A stretch of 64,000 bases of DNA from Rhyacophila brunnea (GCA_022495005.1 JAGYXB010001068.1:186001-250000), one strand, 5' to 3'; shown: positions 10,520 to 22,101, counted from the first letter of the stretch. Numbers and translations are program-made. Notes: generated by a model not told the origin, from the letters alone.

Positions 10520-11825
10520 AAAAAAATAAATTATGTGTTAGGTACATGTCACACGCCAAAAATACACTCTGATTTGATTTTCCAAACGCGCCTAAAGAAG
10601 TTTAACTTCAAAAATCACATATAGTTTTTCAATGTACATTTGGAGCTTAAAATAGATAAAGCATATGGCTAACATATAATATATCTTGCAATCGATTCAT
10701 GAGGCCGCCAATGACCACATCTGATTGTGGAGCACATGTATGAATAAGAAGTGTAGCTAGAAAGCATTAAAGGCTTCTAATTATAAGATCACGTTTGTAT
10801 GCAGTAATAAAAACATAATTTTCATAGCAAATGAAATATGAATATCGGTAGACATTTCGCTTTCTTCGCTATTACTAAAATATGACATTACGCATTACAC
10901 ACTTCCTAGATTATATCAAAGCTATTAACTTGGAAATATATTATTGCAGTCGTAACACAAGCAAGCTGGTACAACAACAACTGTTTCGAGAATTTAATAA
11001 AATATAATATTGTAACGTTAATACTAATTTCTAGGAATAGAATTTCGTTAGTGTAATACAATAAATAATTCTTGTTCAGCCTTTTTGTAAATTGATATAA
11101 TAAAACATATACGTACGTTATATCTAAGTTAGTTAATTAAGACTCACGTCGTCTGTAATGTAAAATATGTAAAATAGTAAATGTGCAGAGAATTTTTAAT
11201 TAAAAAATGAGCCTTTACTGCTGGATAACGCTTATATTCTAGATTGTATAGAAGATAATTCTCTCTAATGATCTAATACACCGGCAGACTCGAAGATTTG
11301 ACGACTTATACTACTAGTACAACATAGCAATAATTGTCAACTTTAAATTTAATAGCAATTACACTGAACGATTCAACCGATAACGCGGGTTATTGGTTTA
11401 TAATACACATAAATGTTGCTAGAGATAAAAAATATTTATTTGTCAGTTTAATATCAATATTAAACTGTTTTCCTTCATAATTTTCTTAATTTGTATGCCA
11501 ATAAAATTGATTGGTGATTGCATTTGTACAAGTAATAAGTTACTGGTCATATTTATAACCATATTATTATTTTATCAAACTCGCGTTTTTTCTATAATAT
11601 CTGTATTCTATTTTGGGTGTGCCTCGAACTTGAATAAATTGTAATTCGGATAATAATATATTCGTACGTTTTCGATTTTTAAACTACATTTTCTCGTATA
11701 TTAAGTAAAATTATTGAATTGTTTTGACAGATTATCAAAATTTAATAGACACTGCGTAGAGATTATGTCGAAAAATCCAATAATTTTACATAATATGATA
11801 TGAGAAAATCTGTCTCATTTCAGTA
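10520..11825. other. AT-rich interval, nothing identified
   Basis: No coding frame, TIR pair or shared repeat was recognised here. Confidence 0.35.
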
Positions 11826-12329
11826 ATAGTACAGGATCCCATAGACTTTTTGTATAAGTACATAATATCGACACCTCCTACGTATACTATTGTAACTAAC
11901 AAAATGGCGTTTTTCACTTTTTTTCATTTTTCGTATCCATAGTATGTATTACATATGATGCCATTTACAGAATTTCAAAATTCGTATTATTAGTGCGATT
12001 TTCAAGCATTGCATATTATTGTATCTCAAATTTATTGAATTTTTTCCGACGTAAAGTATGGTAATGTATTTAGCAACACTATACGCGGGAAACGCACGGA
12101 GAACTTGCCGCGCGGGTGTATTGTTACTGCTAATTACGATACTTCACTTCGGACGGGAGGTGACACACCGCTATCACTGTGAACTTTCGGTTATATTGTA
12201 TTTTTTGTATGGTTTGGTAAATATTAAATACCATAATGAAGAGATCTAGACAATGTCAATAAATATTGCGCAATATGCCCGCCCCTACAGGACTTTAGTG
12301 TCAAGAATACAAAAATTTATAGAAAATTT

Positions 12330-12810
12330 ATGCGTGCACAAAAATGTGTGATTAGGCCAGATGGGACAATTAATAGTACAGCGTATAATATTATAGAAAC
12401 GGATAATAATAGTAAAACAACAATGGACGATATAAATTCTACCCAGGGAAACTGTGACTTTAGGATTCAAAGTAAGTTAATATTTTTAATCTTTTTCTCG
12501 TACGACAACAAAAAGTATCGTAAGTTATACTTACCATTGTCTACGTCGTTTCTTTGCTTGTAACTATTATTGTATGTAATATTTACCATATTTTACGTCG
12601 GAAAAAACTGAAAAAAAATATTGTATCTATCACTTATGGTAATTTACGTCGTGCTTATTTTAGTAAAATAAATTGTATGTAGTACTTACCATATTCTACG
12701 GCGACATACAATTTTAGTTACAATATTATACGCATGATAAATTTTATAAATTCATGTTTATTTAGTTGTTTTGCTTTTTACAGAGTCACAACTGCCTCCA
12801 GGTGCTGATT
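12330..12810 (+). other. Candidate small spliced frame in the nested transposon
   Basis: The frame from 12330 reads MRAQKCVIRPDGTINSTAY and on to GNCDFRIQ, where a good donor follows (CAAA then GTAAGT at 12471). A polypyrimidine tract and TTTTTACAG acceptor end at 12781, after which the joined frame would close within about eight codons. This could be a small accessory exon of the transposon, or chance. No homology was recognised. Confidence 0.25.
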
Positions 12811-13149
12811 AAAATATGATAATAGAACTTTTAGACATTATTTATGACGATGATTGAGACTAGTGCTAGCGTTGCTGATACAAACAGACTACATCCTCTC
12901 GAAAAGATTAACTGTAAAAGTAATTGGAAAATATAGAGCTATTTTTGTGAAAAATCACCTCAAGAGGTACTGTTACCATAAACTATGAGATTTATAATGC
13001 TTTATAATCATGTTGTTTAAAAAAAAACCTCAATTTTAATGGTTAAGGTTACGGGTGATTGAAATAAAAGTGGTAATATTTTGCTAAATTAGCGATAAAT
13101 GAAAAGCAACGCAGAGTTTTTACTGGAACTCAGTTGTGGCGAAGTTTAA

Positions 13150-14240
13150 CCATTAAATATCATCTGAAGAAATATCGAAATGAAAATAACATGGAGCTGG
13201 TTAAAGTCTGCAAAAAAAGTTTCTAGCTATATTCTCTATTTGTGATCAATTCGTATTCACAGCTTTGGGCAAGGTGGATAATAAAACTGGCGTTTTAACA
13301 CCTGATCAACGAAGTCGACACAAAAATTACAATGTTGTATTAACTGATGATATGAATACCAGTTTTTCCGATCATGTTAAGTCCATCCAACCGGTCGAAT
13401 CAGGTTATGTTCGACAGCGATCAAGCAAACTTTACTTAGATGGCGACCTGGATTTTACCTCTTTGCTTAAACTATAAATAATGAATGGTATAAACCCATA
13501 ACATACACACATAAAGCTCAAACAGAAAGGCAGTCTCAATTATTCATAAACAATGAAAATTTTAAATTGTGTTGTGTCACTATGTCCCTAAAAAAGAGTA
13601 GTATGACCAATGTCATATTATCAAAAACTTACAAGTACGAGTAGCATCCACGGAATAACTCCCAGTTTATGGCAAGAACCTTTCTCATCAGTTAAAATTA
13701 TTTGATAAACATGATGTTCAATCATCACACGGCAAAATTGTATGTGTGAATTTTGACTTCCAAAAAGTTTTGAATACCCTTCACGGAAATTTGAGTATAT
13801 TTTATTATAAACGTAAATTATCAGTTTTCAATTTCACAGTTTTTCAATTCACATATAAGGTGGCTACATAATACATATGGCAGGAGGCTGAAGGCAAACG
13901 AGGTGCAAATGAGGACTCGAGTTGTCATCGATGTCTCGATAGGCCTGAACAGAAATCGCATTATTTATGACTTTAACATGACTCTATGTGGTCCATAAAT
14001 ACAATGTTATTATAAAGCACAAATTTTTGGAAAGGAGACATACGGAAAATGAAGAGGACTACGTTCAAGCCCTGATTGAAAGATGTTCGAAAAACAAACA
14101 AATGTTTGCACCTCCAGAAGGGTACTGTCTAGTTGGGTGAGCAAAACAAGAGGGAAAACCAGAGGATGTGGTAGAGATCAATCACGTAGATATGTTTGAT
14201 TTCAGAGCTCTATTAAAATATCATATATGGACTAATACAA
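13150..14240 (+). pseudogene. Decayed transposase-like gene of an insect transposon family
   Basis: Scattered blocks in shifting frames resemble a protein family that is abundant in insect genomes as transposon coding sequence. In order: KVCKKSF with a stop, GVLTPDQRSRHKNYNVV (13286-13338), VESGYVRQRSSKLYLDGDL (13395-13450), WQEAEGKRGANE (13876-13913), HTENEEDYVQALIER (14038-14084) and KPEDVVEINHVDMFDF (14157-14207). Their order fits one gene of which about 1 kb survives, with stops, frameshifts and missing catalytic segments. It lies centrally between the TIRs of the nested element and is presumably its former transposase. The family name is not certain; Sola-type is a guess from the 4-bp target duplication. 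Confidence 0.6.
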
Positions 14241-15529
14241 ATTAATATAAATCACAATGATCCGTTTAAGATTAATTACAGTGCGATTTGTCCAGCACTG
14301 TCTTCTCGACCATGGCCGTGAAAAGTAACACCTAGCACACGCAACAGCACAGCAAACTTCATTTTCGGTAAAGGTTCTTTATTCACAAATATTGCCAATT
14401 CCAAAAGCTAAGACAGATGATTTACTGGATATGTGCAATAGTGGAATCATTCCTGAGCGTTATCTTGAGTTTTTCAGTAATTTTATACCTGTTAATACCT
14501 ACCACTGAAATTCCACCAGCAGTTTCTGAGGAACATTGATTTTATTATTTGTGAATACGAACACCTATAGCAAATTGTGTTTTTGTAGGATGAAAACAAA
14601 ATCAGCTTAATAATTAATATGTCAGTGTAAGAAATCTATTTTTGGTTGTATGTTAAAATTTTGCATGCTTCTTTTTTCGCATCATATAATTGAAAATTAG
14701 TTCCAAACTAAAAATATAGTTGCAAAATGATTTTTTTTCCAATTTCACGTATATTCTAACCTGAAGTCTTTCACCTTACCAGCCTTACACCCTTCCACCT
14801 AATCACCCATTGTTATTCCCATGTCTGATTTTACTTTGATATTTGATAAATTATTGTACCAATTATTCGTAAGAACGTTGTTTTGAAGTGATTGTAATTT
14901 TTCTTTTAATTTTATTTCAATATTTTCATACTTCCTTGATATGGATTTTTGATTGAAATTGTTTCTTCTCTATTTTTTTCTGTATGTTTAATTTTTATCA
15001 CGTCATGAAAGTCTTAAATTTATTTTATGTTTTATGAAATGACAATAAAAGCAATTTTATATAGAGAATATTTTTTCCAACCTACCTGATGACCCATACC
15101 ATAACTTTTAATTATTCTTATTACCGAATTATAATTTTAAATACGCAAAAAATCCTAAGTGAAGAATTGTATCTAGCATATACAATATATTTCACCAACA
15201 CCATGACGACGTAAATTATAATAAGTATCACATACAATTAAATGCATGTAAGAGGTTCCGCCGTAAACTATTGTATGTGCTTTATACAATATTTCGAACA
15301 AATTCTTTTCCGCAGTGTAGTGTTGTAACTGCATTTTCTGATAAACCACAAAAAATATTAGATATCCTTTAATGCAAAACAAATCTATTTATGATTGACA
15401 ATAAACATCCCAAATTTGGTGCAAAACATTCAAAAGGTCGACTTACACTAAGCTTTTGTGTCTTTAAACCGCTCTCCTGTAAAGTTGCGATTTTGAAGTT
15501 ACAATACTTTACGTAGGAGGTGTCGATAT

Positions 15530-16179
15530 GCAAAACGCATTCTGACAATTGGAATGGGTTTTAGGAGTCACAAAGATATATAATGTCGATGTTGCCAGGC
15601 GAAATTAGTAGTTAATTTTTTTTATTGAGGTTTTAATTTTTTTTTCTTATAAACCACCAAAAATTGTTCTGAGTTCTTCAATAAAACCAAGACCGAATCA
15701 GGGATTGATTGAAAATGCAATAATTGTACCATGCAATCGGCATGGTCGTAGAACCGTTCGTTCCCATTTAAAAAAATAAAAATAGCGGGTAGTGCAATAT
15801 GTTCAAAATTATCGATTCTTAGGATCCTCCTTGGCTTAAATTATTTTATTTAGTAGCATTTTTGTACATATATATGCATTTGACATTAGTTTTAGTATTA
15901 TGGTTAATCCAGAAACAAATAACGATAACCACTAACCACACTAAGTACACATTTATTTAAAAAAAGAAACCACCAGTCAAGTGTTCAAACTGCTTTAAGT
16001 ATCATGATCACAGTTTTTACAAAAACTGCTAACACATTTGCACAATGCAATAAAAATAAAAAATAAATTGACCACTAATATCGCCTGGCAACATCGACAT
16101 TATATATCTTTGTGACCCCTAAAACCTACAGAATGCGTTCCGCATATTATGTATACGAAAAGTCTATAGGATCCTGCAC
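15530..16179. repeat. Remainder of the outer long-TIR element
   Basis: Inverted blocks GATATATAATGTCGATGTTG and TTGCCAGGCGA (15568-15605) versus CGCCTGGCAACATCGACATT (16081-16100) show the two arms facing each other across about 450 bp of non-coding AT-rich sequence. Confidence 0.75.
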
Positions 16180-16189
16180 TATAAAACCA

Positions 16190-16538
16190 AAAACAGTGCC
16201 GGTCCGGTGGCTCAACTCTGCAAACCTATGAATCATTTTGCTTCTTTCAAATTAAGTTATTCCAAAATTTACAACTAATTATTGTATCTGGACGACTGCT
16301 ATTTTGATTGTATTTTTCTTTTCTTATATTGTCTGTCTTCTCTTTATAACATGTTATACGTCTTTATATTTTTCCTATGATTAATACTTATGTGTTTTTC
16401 TTTTTTTACCATTTTCAATAGCTCTTCAATATATTCTTTGTAACTGTACTTAATAGGTACTTGATCTAATTTAATTTGATTTATTATGCTTTTTGTGTCC
16501 GCCTGTTATTGGGACCATCGCATATTTTTTAAATCTAT
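16190..16538. other. AT-rich interval, nothing identified
   Basis: T-rich sequence with no supported feature. Confidence 0.35.
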
Positions 16539-16539
16539 A

Positions 16540-17040
16540 TTTTTTGGTGGTAGATGAAGATGGAGGAGATAAAGTCGTTTGAGCTTTGATGTTTTGAGAT
16601 GAGAGTTTATTGACCGATACAATAATACATAAATATAATAATCATGAAGGCGTGAGATTATAATCGCGGGTAATGATGTACTGGTGAGATAAATGTGATC
16701 GAAAGATTGATTATATTAATGAACTGAGAGACTTGATTCAAGTGGAATAACGGTTGACTACAACGAGTAAAAGACTCGTGAAAATAATAGTGCGTCGCGT
16801 GACGGACTCGATGAGTGAGTAAGAATTCATATATTATTGTCCTTCCAATTTATACAAATGCAGTACATATATTAAAAGTGATATTATTACAATAATTAAC
16901 AAATCATAACATACCCTACTGATCTATTTGATATTATTATCGCTCTATTGTTTTGTTTTGACAACAAGACATATGTATTAAAGTGTGTTACTCATTTAAT
17001 ACTGAGTGGTATAATTGATACAATTTCATTATACGTATTC
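16540..17040 (+). repeat. Dispersed repeat R3, copy 1 (possible solo LTR)
   Basis: Shares with 30225-30650 and 44865-45265 the blocks GACGGACTCGATGAGTGAGT, ATTGTCCTTCCAATTTATAC, ACCCTACTGATCTA, ATCGCTCTATTGTTTTGTTT and a terminal TTAAT.CTGAGTGGTA. No frame is conserved. Length, orientation and lack of TIRs would fit a solo LTR, but TG/CA ends and a target duplication were not found. Confidence 0.65.
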
Positions 17041-17094
17041 TTTCTGATTGATAATGTTGGATGACTTACAGGATATAGACTGGCGACTATAGGT

Positions 17095-17343
17095 GTCGCT
17101 GGATTTCAAAATCAGCTAAGTCCACCTTTAGCTATTTTCGACTTTTTTTTTGAATTGTTGAAAAACTACCTACTACCTTCTAACATTTCTGTATTATCGA
17201 AATATGGAACTTCTTAATTTTAAATATTCTATAATCGAAATAATATAAACTTTCACCCTTATGACTATGTGCTTTAGAAAAGATAACGCTGTTTTTCTTC
17301 TATTAATCCATTATGGACTTGGCTGATTTTGAAATCTAACGAC
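17095..17343. mobile_element. Small foldback MITE
   Basis: GTCGCTGGATTTCAAAATCA followed by GCTAAGTCCA (17095-17124) is inverted at 17314-17343 with three mismatches in 30 bases. The element is 249 bp and non-coding. The inner AAGTCCA of the TIR recalls the TIR of the element at 6807-7368, so the two may be related. The target duplication is not resolved. Confidence 0.6.
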
Positions 17344-17910
17344 AAAATTGACCAATACTATCTTTGTTAAAAATCAATAAAATTACTTCGAACAAATTGA
17401 TATCTTATTATTTTAAAAATAAATCAAATCTATGATTTTTTGTGATTACAATTACGTTACATGTACTTATCTATAATAAAAACGGCATTCCACGAACTCT
17501 ATTTCTCATTACACCCATTCACAGAATCTCCGGACTTGTTCGCAAGATGTTATAAAGACACTATGCAACTAATATAATACAGCCGTACTGCTTTTATTAC
17601 ATTGTTTTGGTTTAAGTATACCCAGTGGGAAAATGAGAGTGACTACAAAACAACATTTCAACATTTTTCTAGCGTATAAAAATTTACTTGAAAATACCAT
17701 ATCCGTCCAGACTCCGGTAGAACAGGAAGTACGTAATAATATCGTGTTTAATATTCCCCGAGTGACAGAGTAATGTATATAGCTCAGTTACAGACGCTAC
17801 GTAATTACTAATTAGTGAATATCTGAGATGTCTAATAATTTCTAAACTTCAAGTATAATAATTATATATTATTTATTATTCAAATATGACACATATGGAA
17901 ATTCACGATA

Positions 17911-17980
17911 CAGTAGTTCACAACCTTTTTCATGTCACGGCACGCTTTTAAAATTATACAATATTTGCGGTTCACGGTAT
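17911..17980 (+). repeat. hAT terminal remnant
   Basis: CAGTAGTTCACAACCTTTTT followed by CATGTCACGGCACGC is a recognisable hAT left end (CAGTGGTTCTCAACC type). The partner end was not found, so it is truncated. Confidence 0.55.
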
Positions 17981-18035
17981 AAATTAACAACATGTTGCGT
18001 GATTAAATGAATAATCAATGATTGCGAATCAATGC

Positions 18036-18225
18036 AAGTGTCGAATCCTTGGTCTGGCAAGTACACATATTGTTTTTCAATTAGTTTATGAGTCAGCGTA
18101 TGGACCTAATAGGTTGAGCAAGTGGCTGACATCCATTTCTCGTGAAAACAAAATCTGTCAATACAAACCTCTACTCTATGCAGGCCCATATGATACGGTC
18201 ATGGTCGAAAAAAAATGAATAATTA
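18036..18225 (+). repeat. tRNA-derived SINE-A, 5'-truncated copy
   Basis: Starts within the tRNA-like head (TCGAATCCTTGGTCTGGCAA) and runs through the family body (ACATATTGTTTTTCAAT, AATAGGTTGAGCAAGTGGCT, CATGGTCGAAA) into an A-rich tail. It lacks the A box. Confidence 0.8.
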
Positions 18226-18734
18226 ATGTTTAATTATAATAATTAATGTTGTGATGAAAAAATTCTAAATATCAGTTGCTTTTAGATGTAAAGAAAACAC
18301 ATAGATCTTGTTCAATGAAAAATAATTAAGTTAGATAGAAGTTAGATAGTAAGGTCAGACTTAATAATACATCACATGTTGTATTGTTTCGATGCTTGAA
18401 AGACCTACTGATAAATCATGGTCAATAAAATTTAAACTTCTATAGCCTACTATAAATACTAGATATGGAAATCAACGCTATTAAGTCGATGTCACCATGC
18501 CAGATGGACAACATGGAACGAAAAAAAAATGTGTAACGTTGGGTAGGCCCACCGTTTGGGGAGCGCTGTCACAACAGGCCGTTTGTCAAAAATTGGTTGT
18601 GGTCATTCTCTAATTTGTTCCATATTATATATTTTAAATTAAATACAACTAACATTTTATTATTATAAGCTTGTCTTCCGTTATTACAAAAATAAAGTAA
18701 TATTTTTTTAAGATAATGACAATCATATTTTTTT

Positions 18735-18812
18735 TTGAAAACCGGTGGAATTCAATCACATATTTTCGCTTGACGGGGAAGTAGTCTAACCATTGAACTA
18801 TCGATCCAAAAG
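18735..18812 (-). repeat. tRNA-like fragment
   Basis: The reverse strand reads ATAGTTCAATGGTTAGACTA (A-box-like), then TGATTGAATTCCACCGG (B-box-like). Pairing is incomplete. It is a tRNA-derived relic. Just downstream at 18914-18937 is a short perfect palindrome with arms AAATGTGAT. Confidence 0.4.
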
Positions 18813-18939
18813 CATTCCCTGCAAATGTACTCTATTAAATATTATTATAATCTGATGGTTATTAACTTTCAGCGAGGCTATTCTAACATATCACTTAACA
18901 TTCAAAAAGAGCTAAATGTGATAAATATATCACATTTAT

Positions 18940-20090
18940 CACTTTACTACTTACGTATTCAGGCGGTTAATTATTACAATAAGTTAACCGTCTTAACTGC
19001 CAAAAAGTTTTATCTTTTAACAACTTCTCTCTTGGCTGTGTTAACTTTGAGAGCGAGATAGAGTACGTCAATTTTACATAATGAGAATTGAGATGCAAGA
19101 AATTTATATTTTGGAAAATAATAACAACACGGTTGCCGCCTTAATTTATAGAGAAAATATTGAGAGGCTAGTAGTAACATAATATTTGTTTTACTACATG
19201 CTATAATCGCAATGGCCTGTATAATGAAATTGTAGGTTATGTTATGTTTGACGTTTCAATACAATATTTTTGAGTTCGGGCGTACCCGCCAGCACGAACA
19301 TACCCGAATTTGACCGACATGTCTACCAACCTAAGGTTAACCGCCGATAGCCGTCCCTAATAGCCTGCTGTATGGAATGCCTTCCGTGTTAATTTGGACC
19401 CATAAAAATAACGGAAACATGCATAATTGCAGATTTTGTATGACAAAGTGGTAGAGGGGATATCAATGCGGTAAGTCACGTAACGTAGCGTCTCCCTGAA
19501 ATGGTTATAAACATTGAGAGAAAATCACAATGTATTTTTTTGCACCGCAGTCTACGCTCTATTTGTTAAGTGAGTGCGAGTAGGCAAGACGTAAAACAAA
19601 GTAAAGCACATGGCATCGTTACATTAGTTGTTGACCAACATAATTACTTAGTGGTGATATAAAATAAAGGACAGTTTCGTTTTCTAAATGCAGCATCTGA
19701 AAGTGACGTCCCAAGGGCGCGCATTGGTAAAGGGTTGATAAAAATCACATACCTAAGTAAAATAAAAATCCTTTTCACATATTATAGTCAATCATTATTA
19801 CCAACTGTAATTCACAAAAATATGCCAGGCACTGTTAGCAAAATTTATTTGATCCGGTATCTCCATATCATCTCTTGATAATGACCTCTGCAACGAGCGC
19901 GAAACGTCGAGAAAAGAAGGAATAAGTACACACGGTGGAAACTCAAAAATCTATTACGATAAAAGAAACAACCGTGAAAGCCTCAAACACTATATGCCAG
20001 ATAGAAGAAAATAGTAAGAAAATAAGCTAGACAACTGAAAAAATTCAAAAAGCTTGCATTTCAACATTGTTTTTATAAGAATAAATTGAA
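18940..20090. other. Interval with little recognisable structure
   Basis: No coding frame or repeat could be supported apart from a ribozyme-like motif at 19862-19916. Confidence 0.35.
19862..19916 (+). ncRNA. Possible degenerate hammerhead-like motif
   Basis: TCTTGATAATGACCTCTGCA followed by GCGCGAAACGTCGAG has the order expected for a hammerhead core (CUGAUGA-like, stem, GAAAC, short stem, GUC). The first block is imperfect, stem II pairs poorly, and no adjacent element was identified. Weak call. Confidence 0.2.
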
Positions 20091-20094
20091 TTGA

Positions 20095-20440
20095 AGATAA
20101 ATTTTGTATAAGTTACAAAACACCAGCATGTAGATTTTCAAGCAAATCTGTTATAATATTCTACCTTTTTTATAAGAAGCTGTAAGCTGTTTGCGATGTC
20201 AAAAAACGCAATATTAATACTAATTAATAAGTTATACATTGTATTTAATATATATATTTTTGGAAATATATTAGGCACAAAAAGCTAAATAACTTATACA
20301 TTGTATATAAAATGTATATTATTGGAAAGCTATAATTCACAAAAAGCTAGAATGTTAGTTTTCAAATGAATCTAGTGTAATATTCTACCTTTTTTAATGG
20401 AAAGTCTTGAGGTGTCTCTGATATTAAAAAAATAGTTACA
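20095..20440 (+). repeat. Dispersed repeat R6 with internal duplication
   Basis: Two adjacent units share ACTTATACATTGTAT and CACAAAAAGCTA at about 65-bp spacing, and two outer blocks share TAATATTCTACCTTTTTT. A related copy lies at 27890-28080 (CCAGCATGTTGATTTCCAGG). Non-coding. Confidence 0.5.
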
Positions 20441-20774
20441 AAAAGTTACCTTTACCTAAAATTCGAGAACTAGTAAGACAAATGCTGTTGGAAACGGTGT
20501 AGTAAATTAATATATTTGTACATACACAATATTACTTGCAGTACAATATTTGAAAGTTAAGCAAATATTCAATAATTACACCCTCCTGAAACGCAGTCTG
20601 AGTAGCCAAGATTCTCTACCTCTCACAGCCAGCTGCTTCTATAAGGTCAGAGTGAAGGCTACCCCCAATAAGTTTCTTCACTTGGTGACTCTTCTCTTCA
20701 AGTTCGCCTTCCCTTAAGGCTACTCATAGCCACTAATTTCACCAGGTTATTCGATCTCCGACAAAAAATGTATC

Positions 20775-20925
20775 AAAAAACCTGCAGAATGGAGTCTAGA
20801 TGATTGACTGGTTCGTCCTGTACTCTATCTAAGACATACAAAGCATTCAGTGTAACACCATTTCGAAGGCATCAATTGGCTTCTACTTCATTGCCTCTTG
20901 GGTCCATGACTATACTGGTACAATG
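20775..20925 (-). pseudogene. RTE-like LINE fragment (family E)
   Basis: On the minus strand the phrase SWTQEAMK is followed by PIDAFEMV and IEYRTNQSSRLHSAGF, matching the layout SWTLK...KRIDAFEMWCYRR...W...RTN of RTE-type reverse-transcriptase tails. Stops and frame changes are frequent. About 150 bp remain. No second copy is present in the window. Confidence 0.45.
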
Positions 20926-20992
20926 AATAGAAGATAATAATGTTTGCATATTAAGCATATATTTGGTGGCAATTCAAATTTTTCGATCCTTC

Positions 20993-21313
20993 CATATTTA
21001 TTTATTTATTTAAGAAAACAACCTCGGCCACATTATGAGAGGAAAAAATACAGCATGCCCCAACTTTTCATTCAAGGAAAGATCAATGGTAAGCGTAGCA
21101 GAGGACGGCGCCGTATTTCGTGGCTTAAGAACCTCCGTGATTGGTACGAGTGCAGCTCCACTGAACTGTTCCGGGTAGCAGGATAAGATCGCCTTGATGG
21201 TGGCCGACCTCCGCTAGGGGATGGCAAAATAAGAAGAAAACAAAACATTGTGGACATAAAAAATCTAAATTTAAGACGTTCACAACATGAGATTTACATT
21301 ATAACAAATAAAA
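20993..21313 (-). repeat. Jockey-like LINE 3' tail, split by an RTE-like insertion
   Basis: The reverse strand carries the 3' UTR blocks CTCATGTTGTGAACGTCTTA and ATGTCCACAATGTTTTGTTT also seen at 48405-48475 and 48590-48650. Its A-rich end lies at 20993-21021 and the rest at 21234-21313. The gap between is the RTE-like insertion. Confidence 0.8.
21022..21233 (+). mobile_element. RTE-like LINE family A, 5'-truncated insertion with target duplication
   Basis: Bounded by AAGAAAACAA at 21012-21021 and again at 21234-21243, a perfect 10-bp target duplication. The coding frame keeps GKINGKRSRGRRRISWLKNL and the Trp lost in the copy at 832-1240, then CSSTELFRVAG and a stop. The element ends in GATGGCAAAATAAG. 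Only 212 bp were inserted, all from the 3' end, as expected for aborted target-primed reverse transcription. It sits inside the tail of a jockey-like LINE on the other strand, so it is the younger of the two. Confidence 0.88.
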
Positions 21314-21349
21314 CCCTATATATATATACTATACTATACTATATATTAT

Positions 21350-21600
21350 ACATCCACGATGGCCGCGTGGCTTAAGCGCTGGCCTCTCGTGTCGAGGGTC
21401 CCAGGTTCGAATCCAGGGTCTGGCATGTACACATATTGTTTTTCAATTTGTGTATGAGTCAGAGTATGGACCTTATAGGTTGAGCAAGTGGCTGACATCC
21501 ATTTCTCATAAAAATAAAAATCTGTTAATACAAACTTCCACTCTGTGGAGGCCCATATGATCATATTAGGATCGGACATGGTCGAAAGAAAAGAAAAATA
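21350..21600 (+). repeat. tRNA-derived SINE-A, full-length copy
   Basis: The head has a Leu/Ser-type A box (TGGCCGCGTGGCTTAAGCG) and a consensus B box (AGGTTCGAATCC). The body has ACATATTGTTTTTCAAT, GGTTGAGCAAGTGGCTGACA and ATTAGGATCGGACATGGTCG, and the tail is A/G-rich. Other copies are at 18036, 41990, 45597, 50672 and 58757. It is non-coding; open frames on its reverse strand, such as the one with PGFEPGT, are antisense to the head. Confidence 0.88.
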
Positions 21601-22101
21601 TTACCCTTACCAAAGAGAAGAAGAGAATAAACAACATAAGTACAATTTTATAGAGAATTTATATACTGGTAAGAAGTAGCATGGCATTTATCACAATCTG
21701 TGTGTACCTTCTTATTTCTACTTCACATCCACTTTTTCACTAATGGTTGATCCCAGATATATAATTAAAATTTTACGCACATATAAAAAGATAATTCAAT
21801 TATTCTCAATACAAGCCTGCATCGAGCTACTTTCCGAAGATAAATTTTGGCAGAGAAAACTAACAAAGACGCGACAAGACAAATGACATTTTAAATTTCG
21901 ACATTTTTTTTATGGTCCACTTTTATTCCGCGCCCATAAGTACTTGGCTCACCAACACTTTTCTCCCAATGGCAACACTTTATTATTCACATTGAGATGT
22001 ATTGTTTATGGCCAAGACTTTCGTTTTTGAATCGCCGTAATTCCGTCGGCCGGGTCCAAACCACAAAATATTTTGAATTATAATCCGTACTATAAACAGT
22101 A

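Larger units (their letters stand above)
11869..15525 (+). mobile_element. 3.66-kb DNA transposon nested in the outer element
   Basis: Terminal inverted repeats of about 40 bp: CGACACCTCCTACGTA and ATTGTAACT at the left (11869) and their reverse complement at the right (15490-15525). ATAT flanks both sides (11865-11868 and 15526-15529), and removing the element restores the outer arm, so a 4-bp target duplication fits. A decayed transposase-like frame lies at 13150-14240. Short motifs around ACGTCG recur near both ends (12047, 12543, 12592, 12645, 15204), like subterminal binding sites. A 4-bp duplication would fit Sola-type elements, but that is inference. Confidence 0.8.
11829..16179. mobile_element. 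Outer long-TIR DNA element, split by the element at 11869-15525
   Basis: The left end GTACAGGATCCCATAGAC is matched by the inverted right end (GTCTATAGGATCCTGCAC at 16162-16179). TA lies on both sides (11827-11828 and 16180-16181). The left arm continues past the inner element at 15526 with AACGCATTCTG...GGTTTTAGGAGTCACAAAGA, mirrored on the right at 16074-16140. The TIRs are therefore about 120 bp once the insertion is ignored, and the outer element itself is only about 700 bp. No transposase of its own was seen. Confidence 0.78.

Noticed and set aside
21346..21579. Open frame on the minus strand with PGFEPGT and SHAAIVDV
   Set aside because: It is antisense to the tRNA-like head and body of the SINE; such frames come from the B-box sequence read in reverse and recur wherever the SINE is present.
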